A stretch of DNA of 64,000 nt from contig NW_001914862.1 of NCBI RefSeq assembly GCF_000208925.1, positions 124,110-188,109 on the forward strand, written 5' to 3'. Made by a program: the position numbers and the translations under genes. Below the pieces are notes generated by a model. The model was given only the letters and a program-made list of their open reading frames with translations, was not told the DNA's origin and made no database searches. The stretch comes from Entamoeba histolytica HM-1:IMSS. Its lineage: Eukaryota; Evosea; Mastigamoebida; Endamoebidae. Of this stretch, positions 1 through 10,457 are shown piece by piece (the stretch's first letter is position 1; each line of letters starts with the position of its first letter).

Positions 1-2607
1 AAGGTTTTTAGCTTATTTAATGATGTTAATGTCAATTTTTAATTCTTTAATTAATTTAATACTTGAGTTATTTATTAATCCATTTATTGAGATTACTACT
101 GGTATTGTTTTGACTTATTTTAACTTTTCTATTTTCATTAGAATATTCTTTAATTCCTTATACTTATTTCTTTTCTTCAAATACACTCCATTAATATTGT
201 AATATTCATAGTCATATCAAATATTAGACCCGTTTTATTCTTTTTATCTATTATATATATCTAGTATTTTGTGATATTGTCATTCACTTTTATGCATTAT
301 TTGTTTGTTCAATATCATCGTGATGTATTTATATTTGAACACTGTTTCATATGGGGGTTTTTATATTGATTATTTCCTGTATATTTTCTTATTAATCAAT
401 ATGATTATGCCAATATTGTCATGTTTCTTCATTTCTGATTTTTTATGATAAATACAAGATAGTAGAATATGTTCTACTGTTGTTATCTTGTCTTTACAAA
501 GTGTTGAGTATTTCAATCTTTCATTTTTCATTATTTTTGATTTTCTATACCCACAAAATATTGCACCATCTTGCATTTTAGTTAATTGTAGAAATGCATT
601 CTTTTTAATATTGATTGACTTCCATGCTTTCACTGTAGTAGTTTTATCTACTCATTTTGACTCATTCCATCTTCTAAAATGTCACTTATTTGATGACACT
701 TCAATTTTTGATGTATTTATCATTAATTTCACAGTGGATTATTCACATTTCTTCATTACTTTCTGTCATTATTTTCAAATCATCCATATATAATGTGTGA
801 TTTGATTTTGGGAATTTCTCTTCGATGATTTGAGAAATTACATTCATCTGAATGATGAATAGAGTAGATTTGATAATGAATCATTTGTAAAATTCCTCTA
901 TTTAATTTAATACATCATAGATATTCATTAAATTTATAACCGATGAATATCTTCCATCTAGTCATCATACTTTCAATAATGTCAATGATGACACCCTCTA
1001 CATTAAAATATTTTAATGATTCAATAACCCATTCGTGGTTTACTGTGTCATATGCTTTCTTAATGTCATAATATGACTCCACATATTTTGGGTATTTCTC
1101 TTCTTTTTGCTGCTTTAATATATAACTATTAATTATTCCTTCTTTAGCAGCTAAAGATTGCAACTTACATCCCAGTTGATTTCTACTAATTTTAAATGAT
1201 TCATTATTCATGTTAAGTCTTCTGTGAATCTTTTCTTTTAATATGGAGGTAAATACTTTCATAATTACATTTGTACAACTGATAGGACGATAATTAGTGA
1301 CATCATTCATATCACTTTGTGGATTAATAAAGTTCTTCCACTTACCATGTCTAATGGGATGTTTTCAGGGAAGTTCAACCATTCATTAAAGATATTAAGA
1401 ATGATTTCTCTTGATGATGACCTCCTTTTCCAATAATACCCATATATAATGTCTATTCCTGGTGCTTTCCAGTTATTTATTCTCATTATACTTAAATTTA
1501 ATTCATTTAATGTTATTATGACACTATCATAATTTCTATATCTTTCATTCCATGAGGTGATTTGTTTTATTTTCCAATTCTCTTTATTTAATATCACCTG
1601 TGTTTCATATAACGATTTCTAATATTCTAAAGTAATATCATTATTTGGATATATTTCATTTTTTATTTCTTCATTATTCTAATTTTCTTGTTAGAATCAA
1701 ACATTATTTTATTTGTATTGATTCTGACTATTTTATCTTTATTAAATTTAATTCTTTCTTTGATCATTGTCATTATATATTTTATGTATTTTATTCTTTC
1801 TAGTGCTTTGACTTTTATTCCTTCTTCATTATATTCTTTTAATTTCATGTTGCACTTTATTCTGTACAATGCCCTTGACCAAATCTTCTAGTCTATTAAT
1901 TTTCTTTAGGATTTCTTTTATTTCATCAAATTTATCTCTTATTATTTTATTTTGGAGATAGAGGTGCATAATCATTGAAATATTCTTCATATCATCTTGC
2001 AGATCATGCATTCTGCTTCCTGACCATTCCCATCTATTATTATTTTCCATTATCAATCGGTCAGTTTCTTTTCTTTTCCAGTAGTAATTAATATTGATAC
2101 ATTTTCTACTTTCATTTATTTTATTTTATTGATGAGAGTGTTAAGGTATTCTTCATCAATTTCTGTAGAGTTATTCTTTAATATGATGTTTTTTATTATT
2201 GAATTACACTCTACTCTTCTTTCTATTATATCATTTACTTTCACTTTAATGTACCGTTTAGTGCTTTCTTTTATTTTATGTGATATTTTAATATATTTAA
2301 TATATTCTTTTTCATTATTGACATTAATGTTTATTACTTTTATTATACTTTCTATTTGTTCCCATCTTAATTTATTATATAATTTCTTATTCAACCAATT
2401 AATTGCAAAACAATACAACACTTCAATTAGAATTCTATTTGTTTGGTTTGTTGTATTTCTTGTCTGATTATCATCTCTTGTTTTTTTGACAATCATTGCT
2501 TTGCTTTCCTCTTCTATTTCCACTACTGTCTTTTTCATAGGAATAGTTTTGTTCAAAGATATTAAAACAAAAGAAATAAAACATAATGAAGAAATTGAAT
2601 CATACAC
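1..2607 (-). mobile_element. Decayed non-LTR retrotransposon (EhLINE-like, R2/R4 type)
   Basis: This is a broken LINE reading right to left, with its 3' end cut by the window edge. Minus-strand pieces in order are: Lys-rich helical segments (2607-2116, 2056-1829, 1869-1663); an RT start with NNWKAPGID and FNEWLN..SGRTLLIHK (1597-1307); RT continuation with NYRPIS and DIKKAYDTVNHEW (1310-915); an out-of-frame piece carrying the catalytic YMDD box at 790-779; a Cys/His segment with TVEHILLSC and a following KKHDN (633-370), typical of the zinc-binding region after RT in R2-like elements; and a worn endonuclease-like segment near 240-1. Stops and frameshifts separate the pieces, so it is not functional. 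Family assignment rests on motif order. The 5' boundary is uncertain. Confidence 0.8.
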
Positions 2608-3406
2608 ATCCTAATATGATGAAATACTAATTATTAAATACATTATAATTAGTTTATTCTGTTTTTCTTTGTTTCTTCATTTATTCTTCTTCGTCTTTAC
2701 ATCATTTCTTCAGTACAAGAATGGCATGAAAATCACATAGAAATAATTTATATCAACCAGTAGATTTAGGTGATAAGTCAAAGCTAAAGTCATAATCATT
2801 ATCAAACAAGTAATAACCATAACCACTTTATTACATTTTATCATATTTAAAAACACCATAATCACTTCGTATTTAAACACAACTAAAATTAGTTTAACCA
2901 CAAATACCATAATGCGAGTTGAATGTTTTATCAATACTGTAATGAAAATAAATAAGACAAATAAAAAAGATATAAGAATAAAAGATATTACAAGAAAAAA
3001 CAATGAATGAAAGACAAAAGAAACAAAGAACAAAAACATATATAAAGAAAAGGTAAAGAGAAATGAATAAATTGAAAGAATAATAAAAGAAAAAATAAGA
3101 AAAAAAGAAGATAAACTCATGGAAAGTGAAGAAAAGAAGAAATAATGAAAGAAACAATACATGAAAAACAAAACGAAGTAGAAAATCAGATAAAACAAAG
3201 AAATTCAAGAAAAGAATAGTTGTGTTTAATGGAATTAAAGAAATTAAAATAATATTAATTAATTTACCGATAATGATGGCAAAAATGTCTAAAATAATAC
3301 ATCAAAGAAGAAAAACTAAATAAAAACCATACTGAAACTAAAAGAATAATAAATGATCTAGAAAGGGTTTTATGAAAAACAACTATTTTGTTTAATCGTC
3401 GAATCG
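2608..3406. other. Intergenic; purine-rich strand segment
   Basis: No convincing gene. From about 2930 to 3250 the plus strand is almost entirely A and G (repeated aaagaa, gaaaag, aataaaag), which creates long but spurious minus-strand open frames rich in Phe, Leu and Ser. A similar asymmetry recurs at about 61150-62070 and 63230-63430, next to the other LINE remnant, so it may be old retrotransposon flank or spacer. The final 100 bases serve as the promoter and 5' UTR of the ribosomal protein gene. Confidence 0.5.
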
Positions 3407-4021
3407 ATGTCAGCTCCACAATGGTTTGTTCCAGTTAAAGCAGGTGATGCTAAAGTTCCAGCTTATTACCCAACCGACGATATGATTCAAGAACAAAAGA
3501 AGAAATTAAGAACAAGAAAAGGAGCTAAAATAACAGCTCTTGATAAACCAGCATGGAATCTTGAAAAGTTGAGAAAAAGTATTGTACCAGGTGCTATTCT
3601 TATTATTGTTGCTGGTAAATATGCAGGAAAGAAAGTTGTTTTCTTAAAACAATGTATTAAATCAGGTGCTCTTATTGTTACTGGACCATTCAAAATCAAC
3701 GGAGTTCCATTAATGAGAATTAATCAAAGATATGTTATTGCTACTTCTCAAAAGGTAGATGTTTCTAAAGTTGATACTACTGGTGTAGATGTTAAATTCT
3801 TCAAAAAGATTGCTATTAAGAAAGCTGCATTTGGAAAAACCGTTGAAGAAGATTTTGCTAAGAAACAATATGAAGCTAAGAAAGCATTAATTGTCGAAAA
3901 ACAAAAACAAGTAGATGAAAGTATTGTTGCAGAAATTAAGAAAGTTCCATACCTTAAAGAATATATGGCTTCTTACTTCACACTTAAGAATGGTGACCAT
4001 CCACATCTCCTTAAATTCTAA
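3407..4021 (+). CDS. RPL6: 60S ribosomal protein L6 (eL6)
   Basis: A 204-residue component of the large ribosomal subunit. The KOW-like core (about residues 59-110) contains [22 protein letters not shown] followed by [18 protein letters not shown] and the [10 protein letters not shown] segment typical of eL6. The C-terminal third is Lys-rich and helical, as expected for rRNA contact. Length and start agree with the family; no in-frame upstream ATG is needed. Codon use is more biased toward preferred third bases than in neighbouring genes, as expected for high expression. It is intronless and stands alone on the plus strand facing the convergent PH-domain gene. Confidence 0.96.
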
Positions 4022-4124
4022 GTTAACTCAATTAAATCTTGAAATGATTCTTTTGTTCTAATTTCACAGTTCTTTTTCTTTCTAATAGTAAATAAATAAA
4101 AAATTAAAGAAAAGATAAAATCAA

Positions 4125-5194
4125 TTATTGACGTTCTGGTAAATTTAATGGGAAAGAATTATATTGATTCATTGATTGAACGATATTAAAGAGATGGTCA
4201 CTTACTTCATCTTTTGGATCTGTCTTAGACCAAACTCTTTCAAAGAATTCAACATTAAAGAATAAACTAAATAAGTCTCGTAATTTGGATAAATTCTTTG
4301 GTGAGAGACAAGGACGTAATGTTTGAATTAATTGTGTTTTAATTTCATTATTTAATAAGTCAACAAGATTTTTAAATCCAGCTTGAAGATATTCTGCTTT
4401 TTTTAATCCAAAATATCTAAATAGTTGATCAAACATAGTAAAAGCATTACGAAGAGGTTTATCTAATGCATAGATTTGTTCATTTGAAATATTTTTATGT
4501 TGCCATTCCATATAACATTTAGCAACTAATTTCATTATAAACTTTTCATATTTCTTTGCTTCTTCTTTTCCTGCATCAATTTCAATTAATTTTTCTATTG
4601 CTTTTAATAAATTATTCATTTCATCATTCATAACAAAACTTGCACTTCCACTTCCTCCAACTGATGCAACAGTATTTCGTGTAATTTTATCCATTAAACT
4701 TCTTTTAGACTTTTTAATTAATGTTTTACTTGGAGCAGATTGTGGGGTGAGTTTACAGTGCTTTTCAAAGGTGTCAATCCATAATTTAAAAGCATCAGCA
4801 CTTCTAATCCAATAAGTGTTATTTTATTTTAGTCAAGCAAATCTTTTTTTATGTTTTGGTTTTGCATTATTCTATTTACTATATATTATAGTAATTTTAT
4901 TATAATAGTATAGTAAATTGAAAGAAGATTAGAAGAAAGAACAAACGTTTTGAACTGATTTACTGTTGACCCAACAGTTATATGAAATGAATTTTTATGT
5001 TCATTTAATTTATCTTTTGGATCAGCATTTAATACTAACCCAGCTAATTCTATTGAACCTTCTGGTTTATCATCAAGCTCAGTTTTATAATAATATAATG
5101 TAGAGCCATTGACAATAACAAATCGTAATTTCCATTTTTTCTTTAATTTGCATTCCAAATATCCTTCAAACATATCAGCAACTGTTTCGCTCAT
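4125..5194 (-). CDS. PH-domain protein, two exons
   Basis: Exon 1 is 5194-4947 and exon 2 is 4803-4125. The intron (4946-4804, 143 nt) starts GTTTGT and ends TAG; splicing gives 308 residues in one frame. The N-terminus is a pleckstrin homology domain (about 5-100): FEGYLECKLKKKWKLRFVIV, then GSTLYYYK, and after the junction SADAFKLWIDTFEKHC, which supplies the closing helix with its conserved Trp. A Ser/Lys linker follows, then a helical C-terminal domain (about 130-308) I do not recognise. PH domains bind phosphoinositides or proteins, so a membrane-associated role is inferred. The intron is longer than the others here, so the exact acceptor is slightly less certain. Confidence 0.8.
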
Positions 5195-5300
5195 AGAAAA
5201 TAATTAAATCTACAAAAAGAGATCTTTTGTGGAAACTTTTTCATAGCAAAAATAAAAAACAGAAAGAAAGAAGTTTGAAAAAAGAAAAAGAGGAAATTAA

Positions 5301-5642
5301 TCAGAGTTGTCCTTGATATTTATTCACACTTAATATATCTCCAACCGCTCCCCATGTTGACCATTTATATTGAAATATAATATTCCATAATAATAGTAAT
5401 GAAAATTCTATGATTATTAAGACTGCCGATAAAATAATGTCTATTCATTATTTCTTTTTATTTTAATTCATTAAAAACAACAAACACCTATTTCTATAAC
5501 TAGCCAACGGCGACACATATTTGAATAAAAACCAAATTAACACCATCCACATTACTGGCATAAAGAAAAATCCACAAATAAATAATATTTTACAAATTTT
5601 TCTTGCTTTGATATTGTTAAGAGTGTCAGCATGAAAGAACAT
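5301..5642 (-). CDS. PEN2: PEN-2, gamma-secretase subunit (two exons)
   Basis: Exon 1 is 5642-5486 and exon 2 is 5440-5301, joined across a 45-nt intron (GTTTGT...TAG, 5485-5441). The result is 98 residues, close to the ~101 of animal PEN-2. An in-frame stop lies just upstream of the ATG. Hallmarks are an N-terminal RKICKILFICGFFFMPVMW membrane segment, a Tyr at the exon join, a second hydrophobic segment ending LLLWNIIFQY, and WSTWGAVGDILS, matching the conserved W..F..WGA.GD.LS block. The usual C-terminal IPLG is replaced by a divergent tail. PEN-2 activates presenilin within gamma-secretase, an intramembrane protease. The gene lies 107 bp and 65 bp from same-strand neighbours. Confidence 0.88.
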
Positions 5643-5706
5643 TGAATTGAATGAATAAAGTTCTTCTTAGAAAATATAAAACAAATAAATAAATAATCAA
5701 AACCAT

Positions 5707-6414
5707 TTATTTGATGTATTGAAGGTATTGAGTATTAAAAAGATTTTCATAATACATAATACCTTCTTCTGATTCATCTCGACAAATTAATTCATTTTGT
5801 TCTAGTTGATCCATTAATGTTTGGACAATTGCATATTGAATTCCATAATGTTGTGCAATTGTAAAACTACTAATTTTCTGTCTTGATTTTAATGCATCAA
5901 GAATGGTATTTTGAAACTTTTCTAATGTAAAATCTCTTTCATGGATAATCAATGATTTATTGACATTCATTAATCCAACATATTTACCTTTATCATTAAG
6001 TAATTCACATACATTTCTTAGTTCTTTTGGACTAATTAAAATGCCACGAGCTCTATTGTAAATAGCATATAAATCAGATAGCATTATTGCCATTTCTTTT
6101 TTCTTTTGAAAATATAAATAACAAAATTCATCAATTTCATCCATTAATGCTTCTTCATAATTATTTCCAAATAATTTTTTAGTAACTGGTTCAGTAATAT
6201 CAAGGTATGTTATTAATGATTGATATTCATGATTCTCTTTTTCCATATTTGATTCTTTTAAAAATTTTGTTGCTACCTTATCTAATTGGTCCCAATATTG
6301 TATTACTGTATCTAATGACTCAAATGCATTGGAAAAGAGGTTATCAATATCATTTTGATCTTTTTCTTTAGCTTCAATATATGATTTAATTCCATATTGT
6401 GGTTGATTAGACAT
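5707..6414 (-). CDS. VPS36: VPS36-like ESCRT-II subunit
   Basis: A 235-residue protein of the SNF8/VPS36 (EAP30) family. The diagnostic segment is YAIYNRARGILISPKELRN (about residues 115-135), matching the NRARG..LISPEDL block of VPS36. It is followed by two winged-helix-like units, the second beginning SFTIAQHYGIQYAIVQTLMDQLE. Upstream, ITYLDITEPVTKKLFG and the acidic helix DEIDEFCYLYF resemble the helical hairpin before the winged helices. ESCRT-II acts on endosomes, sorting ubiquitinated cargo into multivesicular bodies. The N-terminal GLUE domain of fungal and animal VPS36 is absent, so this is a short form. SNF8 is a less likely alternative. Confidence 0.78.
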   Translation of the reverse strand: MSNQPQYGIKSYIEAKEKDQNDIDNLFSNAFESLDTVIQYWDQLDKVATKFLKESNMEKENHEYQSLITYLDITEPVTKKLFGNNYEEALMDEIDEFCYLYFQKKKEMAIMLSDLYAIYNRARGILISPKELRNVCELLNDKGKYVGLMNVNKSLIIHERDFTLEKFQNTILDALKSRQKISSFTIAQHYGIQYAIVQTLMDQLEQNELICRDESEEGIMYYENLFNTQYLQYIK

Positions 6415-6460
6415 AGAAAGTAAATCTCTAAATAAACAAACTAGAAATAATAAAAGAAGA

Positions 6461-7315
6461 ATGCAAACAAATTGTATTGAAACAATTTATTCAATAGATA
6501 AATTTAATATATATTCTACGGAGTGGAATGTTGAAAAACCACAAGCTATGCTTATTTTAATTCATGGGTTTTGTACTTATGCTGGTGTGATGAAAAGAAT
6601 GGCTAATATGTTAGTTTCACATAACATCTTATTGTGTATGCCAGATTTACCTTATCATGGAAGGTCAAGTGGTGAACCAAAAGGATGGGTAAATTCATTT
6701 ACTACATTTACTGAAGTGTGTAATAAATATATTGACCAAGTAAAAGAAAAATATAATCCAAATAGGACAATTCCAATATATATTATGGGACATTCAATGG
6801 GTGGATTAATTGTTTCAATTATTGCTCGTCAAAGAAAAGACTTAAAAGGAGTAATTGGGAGTGCACCAGCATATGAAATTAATAATACTATGGTGATGCT
6901 ATTTTATTTAATAATAGTCGTTGTCTTATATTTTATTCCTAAATTATATTTACCATCACAATATTCTGATAAAGAATTTCCACGTAAAGAAGTTCGTCAA
7001 ATGTTTGAAGAAGACCAATATGTTACAAAAGGTAAAACTTATCTTAAGACGATTGTTGAAATGACAAAATATGGTGAAAGAGAAAAGTATAGTGATATAT
7101 TTATACCATTTTTATTAATTCAAGGGACAAATGATGAGTCTGTAACAATGGAAGGGGCTCAAATTAAATCCACTCATTTAAAAAATCAATATAGTCAATT
7201 TCTAATTTATAAAGATTGTATTCATTGTCTGTATGAAGAAAAGAACTTAGAAGAACAAGTAATTAATATTATTCATTGGATTCAAAAAGTAAATAACCAC
7301 AATAACATGAAATAA
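6461..7315 (+). CDS. Alpha/beta hydrolase, monoglyceride-lipase type
   Basis: A 284-residue serine hydrolase of the Hydrolase_4 (monoacylglycerol lipase-like) family. It has LILIHGF (oxyanion region, about 31-37), DLPYHGRSSG (62-71), the nucleophile elbow GHSMGG with Ser112, the acid in QGTNDESV (Asp225) and the catalytic His in KDCIHCLYEE (His255), so the full triad is present. A very hydrophobic stretch at about 145-160 sits where the lid lies in this family and could anchor the enzyme to membrane. The likely substrate is a monoacylglycerol or lysophospholipid, by family only. It is divergent from VPS36 with a 46-bp shared upstream region. Confidence 0.85.
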   Translation: MQTNCIETIYSIDKFNIYSTEWNVEKPQAMLILIHGFCTYAGVMKRMANMLVSHNILLCMPDLPYHGRSSGEPKGWVNSFTTFTEVCNKYIDQVKEKYNPNRTIPIYIMGHSMGGLIVSIIARQRKDLKGVIGSAPAYEINNTMVMLFYLIIVVVLYFIPKLYLPSQYSDKEFPRKEVRQMFEEDQYVTKGKTYLKTIVEMTKYGEREKYSDIFIPFLLIQGTNDESVTMEGAQIKSTHLKNQYSQFLIYKDCIHCLYEEKNLEEQVINIIHWIQKVNNHNNMK

Positions 7316-7334
7316 ACTTTTTATTTGATATTAT

Positions 7335-8726
7335 TTATTCTTCATTTTTTTTACCCATTAAATATTCATGCATAGCTTCTACAGCAACATAAGTATCTCC
7401 AACAGCATGAACAATTGATTTTGGTCCTGTAACACAATCTCCTGATGCATAAATACCTTCAACATTTGTTTGGAATTTATCATTAACTTGAAGAGTTTGC
7501 CATTTAGATAATTCTACATCTTTACAACATTCAGTTTCAACTCCTTGTGAAATGGCTTGAATAACCATATCACAGTCAATAACAAATTCACTGCCTGGAA
7601 TTGGAACTGGTGCAGCTCTTCCAGATGCATCTGGCTCTCCTAATTTCATTTTAATACATTCAATTCCTTTAACTTTTCCATTCTCATCTCCAATAATTTT
7701 AGTTGGATTACATAATGTCATCATAGTAACTCCTTCTTCTTTTGCTTCTTCTACTTCTGATGGTGCAGCTGGCATTTCATTTTCTGATCTTCTATAAACA
7801 ATAAATGCTTCACTTCCAAGTCTTCTTGCAACTCTAACAGCATCCATAGCAGAAAATCCAGCTCCAACTACTGCAACTTTCTTTCCAATTGTTTTTCTAG
7901 CAAAAGTATTAATTGATTCAAGATATGGAATAACATGTTCTACACCAATAAGATCTTCTCCTGGAATACCAAGTACTTTTCTTTTTAATGTTCCAATTCC
8001 TACAAAGACTGCATCATATTCTTTCTTTAATGTTGTAATATCATCAACTTTAGCATTTGTTCTAAATTCAATTCCTAATCTTTTAATTCTATCAATATCT
8101 TCATCTAATTTATCTCTTGGAAGTCTATATGGTGGAATACATAAAATCATCATTCCTCCTAATTTATGTTTTTGTTCATAAACAACAACTTTATGTCCTT
8201 TTAATCTTAAGAAATATGCAGCAGCTAATCCAGCTGGTCCAGATCCAACAACAGCAACTTTTTTACCAGTATCTGGTGCAATGTCTATTTTAATATCTTC
8301 TTCTGTTGAATATGTAATGGCTGATCTTTTCAACTCCATAATCTCAAGTTCTCCACCTCTTCTTGCTTTAACACATTTACCTTGACAATAATGTGGACAA
8401 ACTCTTCCACAAATATTTGGAAATGGTAATCTTTTAAGAATAACACTAACTGCTTCTGTATATTGTTCTTTCTTTAATTCTGAAATAAATCCTGGAATAT
8501 CAATATGAGCTGGACATGTTGGTACACATCCTGGTTTTTTACATCCAAGACATCTTGATGCTTCTGTTTTAGTATCTTCTTTAGTATATCCAACTACAAC
8601 TTCTTTCCAATCATTAATTCTTTCTTCTGGATTACGCATAGGAACTGGAGTTCTATTATAATTAGCAGCCATTATGATTGTTTTCAAATGAATAATCTTT
8701 AAATTCTGTTTAAATAACCGTTTCAT
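7335..8726 (-). CDS. GltD-like NADPH-dependent oxidoreductase
   Basis: A flavin and Fe-S oxidoreductase homologous to the small subunit of bacterial glutamate synthase. The probable start is the second Met (codon at 8672-8670, beginning MAANYNRTPVPMRNP), giving 445 residues; the longer frame adds 18 poorly conserved residues. On that numbering Cys41, 44, 49 and 53 and Cys88, 92, 96 and 100 form the Fe-S ligand set, GSGPAG (about 143) binds FAD and GAGFSAMD (about 270) binds NADPH. No glutaminase or large subunit is adjacent. In E. histolytica two such proteins (EhNO1 and EhNO2) are reported to reduce flavins, ferredoxin and metronidazole. Which paralogue this is cannot be decided here. Confidence 0.93.
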   Translation of the reverse strand: MKRLFKQNLKIIHLKTIIMAANYNRTPVPMRNPEERINDWKEVVVGYTKEDTKTEASRCLGCKKPGCVPTCPAHIDIPGFISELKKEQYTEAVSVILKRLPFPNICGRVCPHYCQGKCVKARRGGELEIMELKRSAITYSTEEDIKIDIAPDTGKKVAVVGSGPAGLAAAYFLRLKGHKVVVYEQKHKLGGMMILCIPPYRLPRDKLDEDIDRIKRLGIEFRTNAKVDDITTLKKEYDAVFVGIGTLKRKVLGIPGEDLIGVEHVIPYLESINTFARKTIGKKVAVVGAGFSAMDAVRVARRLGSEAFIVYRRSENEMPAAPSEVEEAKEEGVTMMTLCNPTKIIGDENGKVKGIECIKMKLGEPDASGRAAPVPIPGSEFVIDCDMVIQAISQGVETECCKDVELSKWQTLQVNDKFQTNVEGIYASGDCVTGPKSIVHAVGDTYVAVEAMHEYLMGKKNEE

Positions 8727-9974
8727 TGTGGAATATTCTTTCTTTTATTGACTCTTATTGACTCTCTCTTATTTTAAATTCTCGGGATATTACGTATTTC
8801 TTCTTTTTACACTTCTATTTCTAAATTGTGAACTTTAGTTTGAACTATTTATTTTGGAACTTTCTTTTCCTTTGTTTTTCTTGTGAAAATTATAAAATAT
8901 TGTGAAAAGTTGTATTTTATGTGGAACTTTATTGAATATATTTATTCCTATAATTTATAATACTTTTTACTATTTTATTCTATATTTCATAAAGGGTTTT
9001 CTTCTTTTCTTTTGTTTATTATTTGTAATATATAACATAATTTCTTTTTACTTCGACTTGGAGTTAATTTATCCTTGATGTGTTTTATGGATAGCACATT
9101 CCCTAATGTCTCTCTTCTCCATTTGACTGCGTCATTATTCTAAATGACAAAACAAAACTAAAAAATATAAAGTATTTATCACTTAAAAATAATAAACAAA
9201 TAACAAATATTATTTAAATACTTACTAAAGACAATTGATTTGCTTAAAGAATATACTCTTTAAAGGTGGTACTTTAGACATTTTTAATGTGTAATTTAAT
9301 AAAATAGTACTAATGAGTACTAATGATATTAATCATTATTAAATATGTTAAACATTATCTTTTCATAAAGGATGTACAAAATGAGTGTTGTAAGAAAGTT
9401 ATAGTTATACTTATTTGAACTTACTTTAATTACATTAAAAAATCGAATGAGTTTAAGTATTGATGAGTATATTAAAACTTATTGAAATTAATTAGAATGA
9501 ACTTAACATCATTGTCTTTATTTATCTATTATTTAAAAACATAACACACAGAAGATATTCAAAAAGCAATGATAGTTGAGTTAAATGCATGAATTAACTA
9601 TTTTAATCTTATTTTAATCTGTTTCTCATGTCAGCATTAGAATAACGTATGTTTAATAAAAAGAAGTGCTACATAAAATATGTATTTTATTTGGTTAATT
9701 ATTTGGTTAAGCAGAAACACATATTTTAGTTTTGACAAACAGCATTAATTTGTTTTATTAATCCTTTGATAAACAAAATAAAGAAATAACATTTTTTGAT
9801 AAAAAAATATTTTTTTGAGAAACCATTCATCTCATTCATTCAAAGTAAAAATGATTTAATCATTCTAACTTAAAAATAATATAATCTAATAAAACTTAAA
9901 TAATGTTATTTTTAGTAATAGTATAATTTATTATTGTTATAAAAAACAAAAAGAACTTATAAAAATATTATTTT
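8727..9974. other. Long AT-rich intergenic region
   Basis: About 1.25 kb between a leftward and a rightward gene, so it holds two promoters. Mostly A/T. One segment at about 9045-9150 is visibly richer in G and C than its surroundings and is treated as a finding. I see no tRNA-like cloverleaf and no supported gene. Confidence 0.6.
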
Positions 9975-10457
9975 ATGAAAATTGAAGTGAGAGTTATTGA
10001 AGCAAAGGATTTAAGAGTGACTGATTATTTTGCTGGAACAAGTGATCCTTATATCAAATTAAGTATAAATGGACAGATGCATAAAACAAATGTTGTTTAT
10101 AGAACATGTGATCCTAAGTTTAATCAGTCATTTACGTTTGATATTATTCCAGGACAACAAATAACATTTGAGGTTTTTAGCTTCGATGAATCTGGAAGAC
10201 ATGATCCATTAGGAACTGTTCAACATTCACTTTCATATTTCTATCAAGGACAAGTAAGTGATTTATGGTTACAATTATCTAAGAAAGGTCAAATCCATAT
10301 TCAGGTATTTTCTCCTGGAGGATTACCTAATGTCCTTTCAGCAGAACAGTTAAATTCTTTGCATCTTGGGATAAATCAAAAACAAATGACAACTCAATCT
10401 CCTTTAATTGGATATAAGTATTTTGGTTATACTCCTTCATTCAATGAATTAATGTAA
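9975..10457 (+). CDS. Single C2-domain protein
   Basis: A 160-residue protein made almost wholly of one C2 domain (about 1-115). The N-terminal strand is MKIEVRVIEAKDL, followed by a loop with GTSDPYIKL, then TCDPKFNQSFTFDI and the distal loop FDESGRHDPLGT. Asp residues occur at the positions that normally bind calcium (SDPY, FDES, RHD), so calcium-dependent membrane binding is plausible. The C-terminal tail of about 45 residues is Gln/Pro/Tyr-rich without a known domain. Entamoeba has many small C2 proteins, and some take part in phagocytosis; that role is not shown for this one. A gaactt motif about 20 bases upstream may be part of the core promoter. Confidence 0.85.
   Translation: MKIEVRVIEAKDLRVTDYFAGTSDPYIKLSINGQMHKTNVVYRTCDPKFNQSFTFDIIPGQQITFEVFSFDESGRHDPLGTVQHSLSYFYQGQVSDLWLQLSKKGQIHIQVFSPGGLPNVLSAEQLNSLHLGINQKQMTTQSPLIGYKYFGYTPSFNELM

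Noticed and set aside
20..793. Plus-strand open frames across the left LINE
   Set aside because: They are antisense shadows of the RT, zinc-type and nuclease remnants on the minus strand.
2710..3208. Two long overlapping minus-strand open frames (162 and 104 codons)
   Set aside because: They are Phe/Leu/Ser/Ile-rich and arise from a purine-rich plus strand; no domain or sensible codon use.
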